This document shows positions 6,088 through 6,261 of a stretch of DNA of 6,261 nucleotides, one piece after another; position 1 is the stretch's first letter, and each line of letters begins with the position of its first letter. This DNA is from Candidatus Thorarchaeota archaeon SMTZ1-83 (GTDB lineage: Archaea > Asgardarchaeota > Thorarchaeia > Thorarchaeales > Thorarchaeaceae), in NCBI GenBank assembly GCA_001563325.1, contig LRSK01000095.1:1-6261 (forward strand). The letters run 5' to 3'. Under the pieces are notes generated by a model. That model made no database searches. It was not told the DNA's origin and worked only from the letters and a program-made list of their open reading frames with translations. A program made the translations under genes and the position numbers.

Positions 6088-6261
6088 CGGTCCCACCACC
6101 CTGGGTATGGATCAAGGCTTCCGAATATCACAATGAAGTCAGCAAACTTGGCACCTGGCACAAGGTGCTTCAGTGAGTAGTAGGAGTTGAAGCAGGGCCC
6201 TCGAATCTTCGCCCTATAGGGAGTTTGAGCCTTGTCTGTGGTCTTGAGCCACAGAGTAGAG
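6084..6261 (-). CDS. nuoD: NuoD-like 49 kDa subunit of complex I, C-terminal 58 residues only (5' part off window)
   Basis: Reading on the minus strand from 6260 gives 58 residues and a TGA at 6086-6084. The tail contains YRAKIRGPCFNSYYSLKHLVPGAKFADF and ends IFGSLDPYPGWWDR. This matches the NuoD/NdhH/FpoD C-terminus, whose canonical form is (W/Y)RxKIRxPxF...ADxxxIxGSxD...GEVDR. In this family the subunit sits in the peripheral arm, forms the quinone headgroup site with NuoB, and descends from the [NiFe]-hydrogenase large subunit. The terminal DPxxxxxDR has the spacing of the hydrogenase DPCxxCxxR motif, but both cysteines are replaced (Tyr and Trp), so no NiFe site is expected. The usual Glu of GEVDR is Trp here, which is unusual. 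The gene overlaps or abuts nuoH. Family assignment is firm; the rest of the protein is outside the window. Confidence 0.9.
   Translation of the reverse strand, partial: STLWLKTTDKAQTPYRAKIRGPCFNSYYSLKHLVPGAKFADFIVIFGSLDPYPGWWDR

Noticed and set aside
6087..6113. Possible group 4 [NiFe]-hydrogenase large subunit
   Set aside because: The C-terminal CxxC positions are Tyr and Trp, and NuoH, NuoI and the three antiporter subunits fit a complex I-type enzyme better; only the N-terminal motif, off window, could overturn this.

Overview
The whole 6.26 kb window is one tightly packed, minus-strand stretch of a respiratory complex I-type (Nuo/Fpo/Ndh-like) operon. Read in the direction of transcription, from high to low coordinates, the order is nuoD (C-terminal end only), nuoH, nuoI, a full-length NuoM-like antiporter subunit, nuoL, and a second NuoM-like subunit that runs off the left edge. 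No gene on the plus strand can be supported. Gaps and overlaps between genes are only about -4 to +12 nt, depending on the starts chosen. Purine-rich Shine-Dalgarno (SD) sites lie in or next to the end of the preceding gene, so a single polycistronic, translationally coupled transcript is expected. No promoter, terminator, RNA gene, repeat array or mobile element is visible.

Together the genes give part of the membrane arm and its junction with the peripheral arm. NuoD and NuoI carry the quinone-proximal site and the last two [4Fe-4S] clusters, NuoH links them to the membrane, and NuoM/NuoL/NuoM are antiporter-like proton-translocating subunits. The electron-input module (NuoEFG or an F420/ferredoxin substitute) is outside the window, so the donor cannot be stated.

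The most interesting aspect is architectural. Two different NuoM-like genes flank nuoL. NuoL also carries what looks like one extra module of about 26 residues in its long C-terminal lateral helix: the D-N-x-V-V-D-G-type motif occurs twice, with normal spacing on either side. This pairing is the signature described for modified complexes I with a fourth pumping subunit ('2M' complex I). nuoJ and nuoK are not in their usual place between nuoI and nuoL. Several conserved positions are also changed: NuoD C-terminus, NuoI second cluster motif, NuoH loop motif and the TM8 lysine of the first NuoM.

Organism: an uncultured prokaryote with roughly balanced base composition, mixed AGA/AGG/CGN arginine codons and strong SD sites. 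The style fits an archaeon or a deep-branching bacterium, but the lineage cannot be settled from this window.
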